From Clostridium sp. CAG:288 (GTDB taxonomy: Bacteria > Bacillota_I > Bacilli_A > RFN20 > CAG-288): 51,774 nt of DNA. The number at the start of each line of letters is the position of its first letter. Within the stretch, counting starts at the first letter, position 1. Under the pieces are notes generated by a model that was not told the origin of the DNA, made no database searches, and worked only from the letters and a program-made list of their open reading frames with translations. The stretch is from the NCBI GenBank assembly GCA_000437395.1, contig FR898170.1, forward strand, positions 1 to 51,774. The letters run 5' to 3'. This document shows positions 35,941-44,054 of the stretch, in pieces. Made by a program: the position numbers and the translations under genes.

Positions 35941-36351
35941 CTATTTAATCCATTTACCATTTTTTAAGTCAATAAATTGATGTAATTTCATTTTTGCCTT
36001 AAAATCATTACCATATTCACCGTTCAAAGTTTGTTCATCTGTTTTAAAAGAAATATCATAATACCTTCCATTTTTTGTTTTTGGAATTAAATTATTTTCT
36101 AAGAAGAAATTAATTACTTTTCTATGTGCATTTAAATTGTCATATTCTATATAAAAACAGGCCACGCCATCATTATCATTTGTATGTTTACACGTATCAA
36201 CAATATTTTCTTCTATAGCTTTTTTACAAATTTTAGATATAAAGTCTTTATTATTAAAGAAATACATCCATTTTCCAATTTTATTAGTGTTATGATTAGT
36301 CCAATTATCACTAATATAAAATATATAACCTCTTAAATTTAAAGTTTTCAT
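35941..36351 (-). CDS. Hypothetical protein coupled to an RNase III-like gene
   Basis: This 136-aa protein is not assigned to a named family. It has a compact fold with clear strands (YIFYISDNW, VACFYIEY, DISFKTDEQT) and ends in IDLKNGKWIK. It overlaps the upstream RNase III-like gene by four bases (ATGA), so the two products are made together. This suggests a functional pair, the small protein possibly an inhibitor or a substrate adaptor (inference only). Confidence 0.7.
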   Translation of the reverse strand: MKTLNLRGYIFYISDNWTNHNTNKIGKWMYFFNNKDFISKICKKAIEENIVDTCKHTNDNDGVACFYIEYDNLNAHRKVINFFLENNLIPKTKNGRYYDISFKTDEQTLNGEYGNDFKAKMKLHQFIDLKNGKWIK

Positions 36352-36830
36352 TGTTTTCTCTCTTTTTTATCAATATAATTCATCCAGCTACATATCAATT
36401 CTTTTAATTTATAAAGATTACCTGTGTTTATATAAATAGCAGCAATTATAGCTTCAACACATGTAGCTATATATTTGCACTTATTTCCTTTTTTAGATTT
36501 ATTTTTTTCATAGTCATAATTATTAACTCTATTACCATCAGTTTTAATCTTTTTTATAAGATCATATTTTTCAGCAATTAACACTAGAGCTTTGTTAGAT
36601 TCATATTTTTTCTTTTCTTCTGTAGGTTTTTCAATTTTATTATCATATAGAATTTCCATTATGCACATTTTTAAAATAGCATCACCATATGTTGCTAATT
36701 CAAAATTAGTTTTATTTTTAGGCAAATTTTCATGATGTTCTTTACTGTATACACTCTTATATGATTTATCAGTAAGAGCATACTCAATTAATTCGTTATC
36801 TTTCATTATCCATTCTTCAAATAAGTCCAT
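36348..36830 (-). CDS. RNase III-like single-domain protein
   Basis: Residues 40-60 read FELATYGDAILKMCIMEILY, equivalent to the RNase III signature E-F-L-G-D-A-V-L with Glu44 and Asp50. The second active-site helix IATCVEAIIAAIY retains Glu126, but the usual Asp three residues before it is Thr, so activity may be altered. The length of 160 aa resembles Mini-III (one RNase III domain, no dsRNA-binding domain). AGGAGG precedes the ATG. It forms a coupled pair with the 136-aa gene, inside the repeat-bounded segment. Confidence 0.75.
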   Translation of the reverse strand: MDLFEEWIMKDNELIEYALTDKSYKSVYSKEHHENLPKNKTNFELATYGDAILKMCIMEILYDNKIEKPTEEKKKYESNKALVLIAEKYDLIKKIKTDGNRVNNYDYEKNKSKKGNKCKYIATCVEAIIAAIYINTGNLYKLKELICSWMNYIDKKERKQ

Positions 36831-36833
36831 GCT

Positions 36834-36908
36834 TTATCCTCCTTTAATTGCATTCGTCATTTGTTCATTCATTTCTTTAACTTTTAGCTCAATTGTATCT
36901 ATACCAAC
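36834..36908 (-). pseudogene. Remnant of an upstream gene end
   Basis: A 24-codon open stretch without a start codon (beginning VGIDTIELK and ending in KGG-stop) runs into the ribosome site of the RNase III-like gene. It looks like the tail of a deleted gene that once lay upstream. The rest of 36909-37075 shows nothing coding. Confidence 0.35.
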
Positions 36909-37075
36909 TTAATAACCTCCAATTAACTATATTATAAAATAATTAACGACAAAAAATGGATGTTATCGTTCGAGGATTTTCGACAATTATATATAAAATA
37001 AAGACACATTTAAGTTAAATATAGTTATGATTTTACTTTTGTTGAAATGAATAATTTGATACGCTAATTGGAGCT

Positions 37076-37165
37076 GAATTGTAAATAACTTGTAAAGAAA
37101 TTAAAATTTATCAAAAAAGTGAGCAAAAACATATGAAATCTTACGGTTATATATAGTGAAAGGGG
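37076..37165 (+). repeat. ~90-bp dispersed repeat, copy 2
   Basis: This is the copy most like copy 1. It begins GAATTGTAAATAACTTG and ends AGTGAAAGGGG. It separates the RNase III-like module from a short noncoding segment (37166-37360) that contains only a hairpin. Confidence 0.95.
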
Positions 37166-37284
37166 ATAAATATAGAAAAATATGATTATTCATATTAATT
37201 ATTAAGTTCCATCTTCTAAATATAACCTCCATCTTATGAACTTGTTAATATTTATTCCTCTTCAAACCTCCTTTTGATAATAAG

Positions 37285-37331
37285 ACCCATAAGTTTTCCA
37301 ATTAACATGGTGCCACTTATGGGTTTTATTG
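37285..37331 (+). terminator. Orphan terminator between repeat copies 2 and 3
   Basis: A 9-bp stem (37285-37293 with 37316-37324) has a 22-nt loop and is followed by TTTATTGTTTT on the plus strand. No gene precedes it on this strand, so either a short RNA starts in or near repeat copy 2, or the terminator is left over from a lost gene. Confidence 0.7.
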
Positions 37332-37360
37332 TTTTATTCAACAACCTATAAAATATGTTC

Positions 37361-37438
37361 AATTGTAAAAAATTTAAAATTTATCAAAAAAGTGAGCAAA
37401 AACACATGAAATCTTATGGTTATATATAGTGAAGGGGG
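37361..37438 (+). repeat. ~90-bp dispersed repeat, copy 3
   Basis: This is the same core as copies 1 and 2, with about 11 bases missing near the left end and a few substitutions (for example ACACATG and TTATGG in place of ACATATG and TTACGG). It lies 57 bp beyond the end of the DUF4238 module. Confidence 0.92.
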
Positions 37439-37495
37439 AAAGATTAATCTTTTTACAAATTTAGTTTCGTAATTTGTTCATAAATAATTAGAATA

Positions 37496-38137
37496 TTATA
37501 CTTTGATTTTTCTATGAGTATTAATTTTTTCTAGCATTTTTTTGAAAGTCTCTATTTTTTTATCACCTTTTCCGAAAAAATCTAAAGCACTACATTTTAT
37601 AGTTTCTTCTTTATTTTCTAAAAGATACATGTATATATATGGATTTTCATAGAAATCTTTGTAAATAAAGCTTAATTGTTTTTCAAATAGTAAAAATGAA
37701 TTATTGTTATATACAGCTCCATTTGATTTCCCATATTCACATAGTTTTATAAACTTTGATGAATATAAATTTGTGATAAAGCGATTCATTATTTCTTTTT
37801 TATCTTCTCCAATTGAGTGTACAGATTCAAGTTTACTTTTATACCAGATATGATAATATATTGAATCAATTATTTTAGTTATATCTTTGAATCCAATTAT
37901 TTCTTTTGAAAACGATAATAATAAATTATTTATATAAATTAAATCTCCATCTGAAAGGACTTTAGGATTATAAGTAAACATATCATTTTCATTTACATTA
38001 AAATTAGAATCGGCATATTTAACTTCTGGAAATCCAAATAAATTTCTATCTTGAATAATTGCTGGCCAAATATCAGGACAATCTAATTCGAGTATTTTGT
38101 TCGATCGCATATCAAATACATTTTGATGATTATACAT
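37496..38137 (-). CDS. Hypothetical protein partnered with DUF4238 protein
   Basis: This 213-aa protein is not recognised. It has a mostly helical C-terminal half (KKEIMNRFITNLYSSKFIKLCEYGKS) and a mixed N-terminus with ELDCPDIWPAII. There are no membrane segments. Its ATG follows directly on the stop of the DUF4238 gene with no ribosome site, so translation must be coupled. It completes a two-gene module bounded by repeat copies 3 and 4. Confidence 0.7.
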   Translation of the reverse strand: MYNHQNVFDMRSNKILELDCPDIWPAIIQDRNLFGFPEVKYADSNFNVNENDMFTYNPKVLSDGDLIYINNLLLSFSKEIIGFKDITKIIDSIYYHIWYKSKLESVHSIGEDKKEIMNRFITNLYSSKFIKLCEYGKSNGAVYNNNSFLLFEKQLSFIYKDFYENPYIYMYLLENKEETIKCSALDFFGKGDKKIETFKKMLEKINTHRKIKV

Positions 38138-38926
38138 TTAAAAAAAAGGATTAATCATTACAATGCTTCTTTTCGAATTCAAAACGAATATATTGTAATT
38201 TTCGTACATTACGATGCAATTGGCAAAATGTTCAACATATTGACTTTGATTTTCTTTAAATATTTTATGGTACAAATATGAATATTTAGATAGATCTAGA
38301 CCATTTGTAATCATATGAAATCCTTCATATTCGCTACACATTCCACAATCAGATAAAATAAATTCTTTATTATCTGGAGTATCCCAAAATGCGATATATG
38401 ATTTTAAAAAAGGTAACGCCCAAGCAATCATTTCTTTTGTAGCTAAAGGATTATTAGCCATTTCTGAAATATTTGTAGCTTGAGCAAAAACTGTTAATGC
38501 ACGATGAAATAATTCTTTATTATTAAGATTTAATGAATCTGATGAAGGTAGATTTTTATAATCATCATAAAAATTAATGTATTTTTCGGAACGTTTTTTG
38601 AAACTTGTTTTTAGTAGTTTAGAAAAACAATCTTCATCTAAAGTCCTTATGCTGCAAATAAGCATATATCTTTTAAGCAATTCTATTTCCACTCTAGATA
38701 ATTCTATTGTATCTTTTTCTAATATTTTTTGGTCAAGTAAATTAGAAATTCTACTTTCAATATTAAAATTCATTAATTTTTCAATTTCTTTAGTATAAAT
38801 ATCATTTTTATAGAAAACGTTTTTGGATTTTTTGTTCGCTGCTATTTGCTCTTTTTCGATATCAAAAATATTTATAGGGTTAGAAAACCTTTTTATAATT
38901 AGTTGAGAAACATAATGATTTTTCAT
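38138..38926 (-). CDS. DUF4238-family protein
   Basis: The N-terminal NHYVSQLIIKRFSN matches the conserved H-Y-V-(P/S)-Q-x-x-L-(K/R)-x-F opening of DUF4238. EFILSDCGM in the second half and the closing PFF agree with the family, whose activity is unknown. The ATG at 38926 is preferred over one six codons upstream because AGGAGG sits exactly between them. The length of 262 aa is typical. DUF4238 genes are scattered and often lie near mobile or defence loci. A small structured RNA with its own promoter and terminator lies about 175 bp upstream on the same strand. Confidence 0.8.
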   Translation of the reverse strand: MKNHYVSQLIIKRFSNPINIFDIEKEQIAANKKSKNVFYKNDIYTKEIEKLMNFNIESRISNLLDQKILEKDTIELSRVEIELLKRYMLICSIRTLDEDCFSKLLKTSFKKRSEKYINFYDDYKNLPSSDSLNLNNKELFHRALTVFAQATNISEMANNPLATKEMIAWALPFLKSYIAFWDTPDNKEFILSDCGMCSEYEGFHMITNGLDLSKYSYLYHKIFKENQSQYVEHFANCIVMYENYNIFVLNSKRSIVMINPFF

Positions 38927-39102
38927 TTGCAATCCTCCTGCCATGTTTATTAAACAAAATTAATTTATATAATTTATTATGAATTAATTCAAATATATTT
39001 TCAATATCTATCAATTAATAATTATTAGCTTCCTATTCGATTAAGATCTTATTTGAGTAACTTTTACTATAAAATATTAGAACTATAAATTTATATTCAA
39101 AT

Positions 39103-39128
39103 AAAAAAGGAAGACCTTTTAGTCTTCC
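39103..39128 (-). terminator. Terminator of the small RNA
   Basis: A 7-bp stem (39109-39115 with 39122-39128) has a 6-nt loop and is followed on the minus strand by TTTTTT. The plus strand also has a T-run, so it could act both ways. Confidence 0.85.
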
Positions 39129-39217
39129 CTTTTTTGTGCAAGCCCGCTTGCCTCGCTTACTATAATAAAAATTATAATAATCTAATACACCCGATCTCTC
39201 GGTGCACTACCTTTATG
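39103..39217 (-). ncRNA. Small structured RNA upstream of the DUF4238 gene (~115 nt)
   Basis: On the minus strand the order is promoter, a 70-nt structured part, then a terminator. The structured part is closed by GTGCA (39206-39202) pairing with TGCAC (39141-39137). It contains CCGA-GAGA-TCGG (a GNRA-type tetraloop hairpin, about 39191-39202), an AT-rich hairpin near 39160-39180, and GCAAG-CGGG-CTTGC near 39138-39151. The terminator GGAAGAC/GTCTTCC (39109-39128) is followed by six U. Its GC content is well above that of its surroundings. No open frame is present. The class is unknown. Confidence 0.65.
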
Positions 39218-39223
39218 GTCAAA

Positions 39224-39251
39224 ATTATAGCATTTATTTTTAATATATCAA
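39224..39251 (-). promoter_or_regulatory. Promoter of the small RNA
   Basis: On the minus strand, TTGATA (39246-39251) and an extended -10 TGCTATAAT (core 39224-39229) are separated by 16 bp. The predicted start is near 39217. Confidence 0.7.
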
Positions 39252-39270
39252 GTTTATTAAAATTATAAAT

Positions 39271-39348
39271 GAAATGCAAATAAATTAAAATTTGTTAAAA
39301 AAGTGAGCAAAACTAGTGAGAATTTTACGGTTATATATAGTAAAGGGG
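39271..39348 (+). repeat. ~90-bp dispersed repeat, copy 4
   Basis: This is the most diverged copy. It keeps AAAAAAGTGAGCAAAA and TTACGGTTATATATAGT-AAGGGG. It ends four bases before the end of the broken gene at 39353. Confidence 0.85.
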
Positions 39349-39352
39349 AAAA

Positions 39353-40039
39353 TTACTCAAAAGCCATATCTCCATTTTTTAAATATTCATAATAATCGTC
39401 TTCATCATAGTTGATTATTTCATATTTTTCGTTTTCTAATCTTTTTATTAACTTTTCAAATTCAGCTTTTTTCATCCAATATAGATTTCCATCATTGTAT
39501 TTTCTACTATAATAATCTTCTTTGATAATCATATATTGTTTTTTACTATCGTTGACTAAAACAATGAATTTGGAATAAAGATATACATCTCTTACCATAA
39601 AGTAATAAGCTTTAAATTCTTTTCTTTGTTGCCACAACTCATCACAGAATTTAAATCCTTTAATATAGTTTTCGATTGGAGTATTATCTTCATTATTAAG
39701 ATAATATTCTTCTTTAAAAAAAGACATACCATCTAAGTAATCTGAGATAATAAAAGTTATTAGTTCTTCAACTAGATTCAAGCTACTTTTTTGTTTTTGA
39801 TGAGAATCCACCATTAAGTATCCAACCATAAACACAAAACCAATGTGCTAAAGTTTGATCATCCCATTCTTTATTAATATATTTATTAAAAGCTTTAACA
39901 ATAGAATCATAACTATAGTATTTAATGAATGGATCTTCTAAATCGTATTTACTTTTCTTCGATTAGCTGGATTAAAATTAAAATCTTCCTTTTCACATGT
40001 TAAATTACAAATGCTTTCAAATAATTTCTTATTAAACAT
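39353..40039 (-). pseudogene. Frameshifted hypothetical gene
   Basis: One protein is spread over three frames. It starts at an ATG (40039) after a GGAGG site with MFNKKLFESICNLTC. It shifts near 39957, where the next frame reads SKYDLEDPFIKYYSYDS. It shifts again near an A-rich run at about 39793 into the last frame (SSLNLVEELITFIISDYL), which runs to the stop at 39353. The joined product would be about 228 aa, rich in Tyr/Asp/Glu, with no recognised domain. Two independent frame breaks suggest real decay, though sequencing errors in A runs cannot be excluded. It lies directly beside repeat copy 4. Confidence 0.7.
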
Positions 40040-40255
40040 ATTTTATACCTCCTTGACACTAATTTTTAACGACAACACTATTTTATAATAAACTGAGTGT
40101 ATTAAGGAATAATAAAATAAGTTTTGTTTTCAATGATAATGATATTTAGTCGATAATTACCTACATTTTCAGCCGATAAAAACTACATAATTTACTGATA
40201 ATTACACTAAGCTTTTATTTTAATTATTCGTCTAAGTTCAAGAAAATCAGCATAG

Positions 40256-41923
40256 TTATTTTAAAGTTCTAATTAGCAAATCTCCTAAAATTGAAAGAGA
40301 AAAATAAAATAAAATTATCACATCATTGTAATTTGTTTTTTCATACTTATCATTTCTATTATGCATTTGAATATTTCTAATATTTTTTCCTGGCTTTTTT
40401 TCTTTTGGAATACTTGGATTTAATTCGTAAGATAAATAATACTCTAAATAATAGCGTAATCCCTTTGAAATGTCTTTTAATTCATGATTTGAATCTAGAA
40501 TTTGAGCTAAAGTAATTAAATCTGAATCAATAAATAGAGAGTTTCCGACTTCTTTTATTAAAACATTTCTTAAAATTTTTTCAATCAATCCGCAAAGAAT
40601 GAGACAGCTTCCATTTTCTAAAGCCTTTATTAAAGGCGTATCACTACTGTGATTTTTATATATCGATAATATATTATTTATTATTTCATAAATTCCTAAA
40701 TATTCAGAAACAATTTTAACATCATTATTAAAATAATTTTGTTCTACTGCATTACTTATATTTACCAAATAAAGAGAAAAATCCAATGCTAATTTTTTAT
40801 CACTTAAAATATAGTTCAAAATATGACAATATACATCTAGAAATAAAAACATATTATTTTGTTTAAAATACGGATATTTCTCACTTCTTGGATTGTCATA
40901 TTCTTCAACAATTTCAGAAAAAATACTTTTCTGCTCTACATCAAAAATACTATCACAATTATTTACAAAAGTGTTATTTTTCAAACTATGAGTAATTTTT
41001 AAAAATTTAATTGAATCTGTTTCTTTTTCTAAACTATTTATAAAAGGCTGCAATGATATTGGCCCATATTCAATATGCTCACTATGTTTACGAAGATATT
41101 CATTTAAAGCGGTATCTATTTTATTCTTGTATGAAATGAAATCATTATAACATGGCAATTTAAAAATTCTTGCTAATTTTAAATACTTGTTTAATAAAGT
41201 AGCTGACTGAATTAGTATTTCTTTGTCGCTATCAATTTTTCTTTGTTTAATTGCATTTAGTGCTCTATTACAAATAAAAGAAGCTTTTTCTCTTAAAAAC
41301 TCTTTATGATAATTTCCGTTTGTTTTACATAAAAAACTTAAATATATTTGGTCATCAAACGTTTTAGATGATTCCAAGCCATTAAATAATGATTTAAAAT
41401 TTTCTTCTTTTTCAGCCTTTGAATAATAGTTTTTGCATATTTCAAAATTTGAAATCAAAGTTGTAGGTATATTTTTTTCTAAAAATAAAAACACATTTTC
41501 GTTAATTGTCTTAGAAAATTTATTATAAATTAAATCCAATATAATATTTTGAATTCTATAAAATCTAACTTCAGTATGATTATCTTTATTAAAAATATTA
41601 CCATAATTATTATTGATGTAAGAAATAAATGATTTATTATTGAGGATTATATTTTCGAAAATTTTAATAATTTTATTTTTTATTTCAGTTGAAATGTTAA
41701 ATTTGTTGATATCTTTAATAAATCTTTTTACTGATTGTATCCATATATATTGATAAAATGAATAAAAATCATTAACTTCACAGTCCAATGAAGTTATATT
41801 TTCCTCTAATGAATCTAAATTTGCTATTATGTTATTAATAAATGTACTAGCAGTAAAGTCATTACTACTAAAATAATTAATCTCAGGTAAAATATCTTTA
41901 TGGTTTTTGATATAACATGACAT
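40256..41923 (-). CDS. DUF4209-like protein with C-terminal HEPN motif
   Basis: This 555-aa, mostly helical protein has no membrane segments. Near the C-terminus ENGSCLILCGLIEKILRNVL leads to RNIQMH (Arg516 to His521). This is the R-x4-H motif of HEPN RNases and also the RN-x-x-x-H element that marks DUF4209. The N-terminal 400 residues are unassigned helical repeats. GGAGG precedes the ATG. HEPN proteins of this type are common in defence islands as metal-independent RNases. It is a single gene here, so the function is inferred from the motif alone. Confidence 0.7.
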   Translation of the reverse strand: MSCYIKNHKDILPEINYFSSNDFTASTFINNIIANLDSLEENITSLDCEVNDFYSFYQYIWIQSVKRFIKDINKFNISTEIKNKIIKIFENIILNNKSFISYINNNYGNIFNKDNHTEVRFYRIQNIILDLIYNKFSKTINENVFLFLEKNIPTTLISNFEICKNYYSKAEKEENFKSLFNGLESSKTFDDQIYLSFLCKTNGNYHKEFLREKASFICNRALNAIKQRKIDSDKEILIQSATLLNKYLKLARIFKLPCYNDFISYKNKIDTALNEYLRKHSEHIEYGPISLQPFINSLEKETDSIKFLKITHSLKNNTFVNNCDSIFDVEQKSIFSEIVEEYDNPRSEKYPYFKQNNMFLFLDVYCHILNYILSDKKLALDFSLYLVNISNAVEQNYFNNDVKIVSEYLGIYEIINNILSIYKNHSSDTPLIKALENGSCLILCGLIEKILRNVLIKEVGNSLFIDSDLITLAQILDSNHELKDISKGLRYYLEYYLSYELNPSIPKEKKPGKNIRNIQMHNRNDKYEKTNYNDVIILFYFSLSILGDLLIRTLK

Positions 41924-41929
41924 TTATAA

Positions 41930-42080
41930 TATTCCTCCGATGTAATAGATATATTTCTATTAGTTCGTACCAATATTAGCATTTTTTCTACTAAAGATTT
42001 TAATTCATGCAATTATTTTATAAGTGCTAGCATCATAAATCTTTGTACTATCAAGTGTTTCATTTAAACATTCTCATAAT
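41930..42080 (-). pseudogene. Possible gene remnant upstream of the DUF4209-like gene
   Basis: On the minus strand, short open pieces read ECLNETLDSTKIYDAST and then, in another frame, HELKSLVEKMLILVRTNR. This looks like the broken end of a lost gene that ran into the next gene's ribosome site. There is no start codon or recognisable domain. Between here and 42480 I see only AT-rich noncoding sequence and a hairpin near 42430-42450. Confidence 0.3.
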
Positions 42081-42480
42081 ATTACCCCATACATTGATAA
42101 TATTCTATGTTTGACTAAAGAAATGAGTTATCTATAGTATCAGAACTATAGAACCAATTATTCTAATTCCGTAACCTAATATATAATTTCTTCAACCTAT
42201 GAGACTATGTTCAACTTGATTTCATTAATAATTAGAAAGAATCTACGAAGTACATGCATTTACTTATGTATATTTTACCATATAATGATAAAAAGGCCAT
42301 AATGTTAACTTAAATGATACTTTTATAATAACTTATTTGTTAGAATGAACATTCATTAATATATAAAAAAGTTTAAAATGTTCATCATAAGTAAAAGAAG
42401 CAAAAAAATGTATTAGAGTTTGTTATTTCGACCTTACGGTAGAAATTGAATTATCATAAAAGTGCAAAACATTATGTTAC
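42081..42480. other. AT-rich gap without a supported gene
   Basis: About 400 bp have stops in all frames. The only structure noted is a short hairpin around GACC-TTAC-GGT near 42430-42440. No promoter or repeat is convincing. Confidence 0.5.
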
Positions 42481-42483
42481 ATC

Positions 42484-42511
42484 AAAAAAGCCCAGCACTT
42501 TCATACTGGAC
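42484..42511 (-). terminator. Terminator downstream of the HEPN gene
   Basis: A 6-bp stem (42490-42495 with 42506-42511, one G-T pair) is followed on the minus strand by six T. It lies about 100 bp beyond the stop of the HEPN gene. Confidence 0.65.
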
Positions 42512-42615
42512 TAATAAAATTCTACACTGGCAAAGAAGAGTCATTTTGATACAAAGTGAATACCCCCTATGTTTTCGATAAAAAGTAATTTGTCTCATCA
42601 TTTAATACTTTTAAA

Positions 42616-43221
42616 TTAAAGTTTTTTTATATCACCAAAATTATTAATAGACATTGTTTGGTCATCAGAAGTTGAAAACTGATGTTGTGCTAAAATTTGT
42701 GAAACAGGAAGATATTTCTTTAATGAATAATCTTCCATATAATTAAGAACATCTGTCAAAGTATTCAAATTTACATTTAGCGGACCTTTATCATATGAGT
42801 AACGCCAATCAATAAAATAATTTTTAATTCCAGCCAAAAAATCTCTTAATGTTTTATTTGAATATTTATATTTTGATTTGCTATATAAATTTTCAAGATC
42901 TGTTGTATATGTTGAATTTAATCTATTTAATTCATCGTACAAATCATCAAGACTATGTCCCTTCATGTGTTCTCCTAATAATGTCGAATTGTTGAATGAA
43001 TTAATTACTAATAAAAACTTTAAATATAACTCTAATGAAAAACATCCATTAGTTCCGAGGACTGACATACCATAACCATCTTGAGCCCAACTCTCGCATC
43101 CCTCTTTGCTTATCATTGAATTGTATATAATAAAAAATGAGTTTCTAAATCCTTGCGCACATGCTTGAAGTCTAATTATTTTTTCGTTTGTGACAGTTAT
43201 ATATACTGTTGTTCTTGCCAT
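42616..43221 (-). CDS. HEPN-like protein
   Basis: The segment SLELYLKFLLVINSF, then GHSLDDLYDELNRL, is the helix pair and GH-x-L loop seen in HEPN proteins that act on or near nucleotidyltransferases. A later FIDWRYSYDKG fits the helix that carries the R-x-x-Y element. The length of 201 aa is slightly long for a single HEPN domain. AAGGGG precedes the ATG. It ends with its own terminator, and the neighbour upstream is a broken methyltransferase gene. A toxin or sensor role is possible; no partner nucleotidyltransferase is adjacent. Confidence 0.6.
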   Translation of the reverse strand: MARTTVYITVTNEKIIRLQACAQGFRNSFFIIYNSMISKEGCESWAQDGYGMSVLGTNGCFSLELYLKFLLVINSFNNSTLLGEHMKGHSLDDLYDELNRLNSTYTTDLENLYSKSKYKYSNKTLRDFLAGIKNYFIDWRYSYDKGPLNVNLNTLTDVLNYMEDYSLKKYLPVSQILAQHQFSTSDDQTMSINNFGDIKKL

Positions 43222-43286
43222 ATACTTTATCCCCTTATAATTTTTTAATAATTTTATATTTTTGATTCTAATCTTTTAATTACTTT

Positions 43287-43993
43287 TTACGTTAATAATA
43301 CAAAAAATAAATATCCATTAGTTTTTTCTTTTGAAGGTATCTCATCTTTTAATGATAATTCAATTTCACCAGCAGTTAATTCTTCAAAAAATATCGAATC
43401 TTTTTCGACAAGTTTAAAATTAAAAGCATTTCTTAGTTTATCAAAATATGAAAATAATTCACTGTCGTTCAGACCTCTATAGAATAGACTAATAGACAAT
43501 GAGTTGTATTTTGCGTAGCTTAATATCGAAATTTGTAGGTCTTCACAATAGCAACTCGTAAAATTTGATAAAAGTTGTTCATCTGAATATACTTTATTTT
43601 CCAACATATTAATAATACTTCTAATTTCATATTTATTAATAAAAGATGACTGATTCCAACAAATTATCATATCCATGCTCATTTTTTGAAAACTTTTTCT
43701 GAACATCAACATTATAAAAATTGCTATTTATTAAAACATAATTTAGTTCATCTTTATATCCATTTTCAATAAGTTTCTTTTTTGTCATTGAAATCCAAAA
43801 TTAGTTGTTATCAATCGCTATAACAAAATGGCCTTCTTTTAAAAGTACCAGGGTGGATTCTACCCGTTCCACAACCAACTTATATAATTCTAGATTCCTT
43901 CTTAATGTTTTTAGCAAAACGAGCATAAACACCTACTTTTGTAAAAAAATTGGCATCTTTATCCCATCCCTTTGCATAATATTGATGATTCAT
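43287..43993 (-). pseudogene. Broken SAM-dependent methyltransferase gene
   Basis: Starting at an ATG (43993) after GGAGGT, the frame opens MNHQYYAKGWDKDANFF and runs to a TAA that interrupts motif I. The same frame continues VGCGTGR. After a shift, LVLLKEGHFVIAIDNN and then MTKKKLIENGYKDELNYV follow. A further shift near 43650 leads into IICWNQSSFINKYEI and the rest, up to 43287. Read together this is a class I methyltransferase of about 235 aa (G-C-G-T-G motif I, an acidic end of strand 2, then an IICWNQ strand in the position of motif IV). At least three lesions are present, so it is decayed. Confidence 0.75.
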
Positions 43994-44054
43994 ATATCTA
44001 CCTCCAACATATTTATCACTATAATTAATATTTCAAAATTACTTAATGTTTATT

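Noticed and set aside
34047..39348. CRISPR-like repeats
   Set aside because: Only four copies of ~90 bp with spacing from 195 bp to 2.9 kb, and genes between them; not a CRISPR array.
42425..42450. Hairpin around GACC-TTAC-GGT as a terminator or RNA element
   Set aside because: Short, no U-run follows, and no promoter or flanking gene supports a role.
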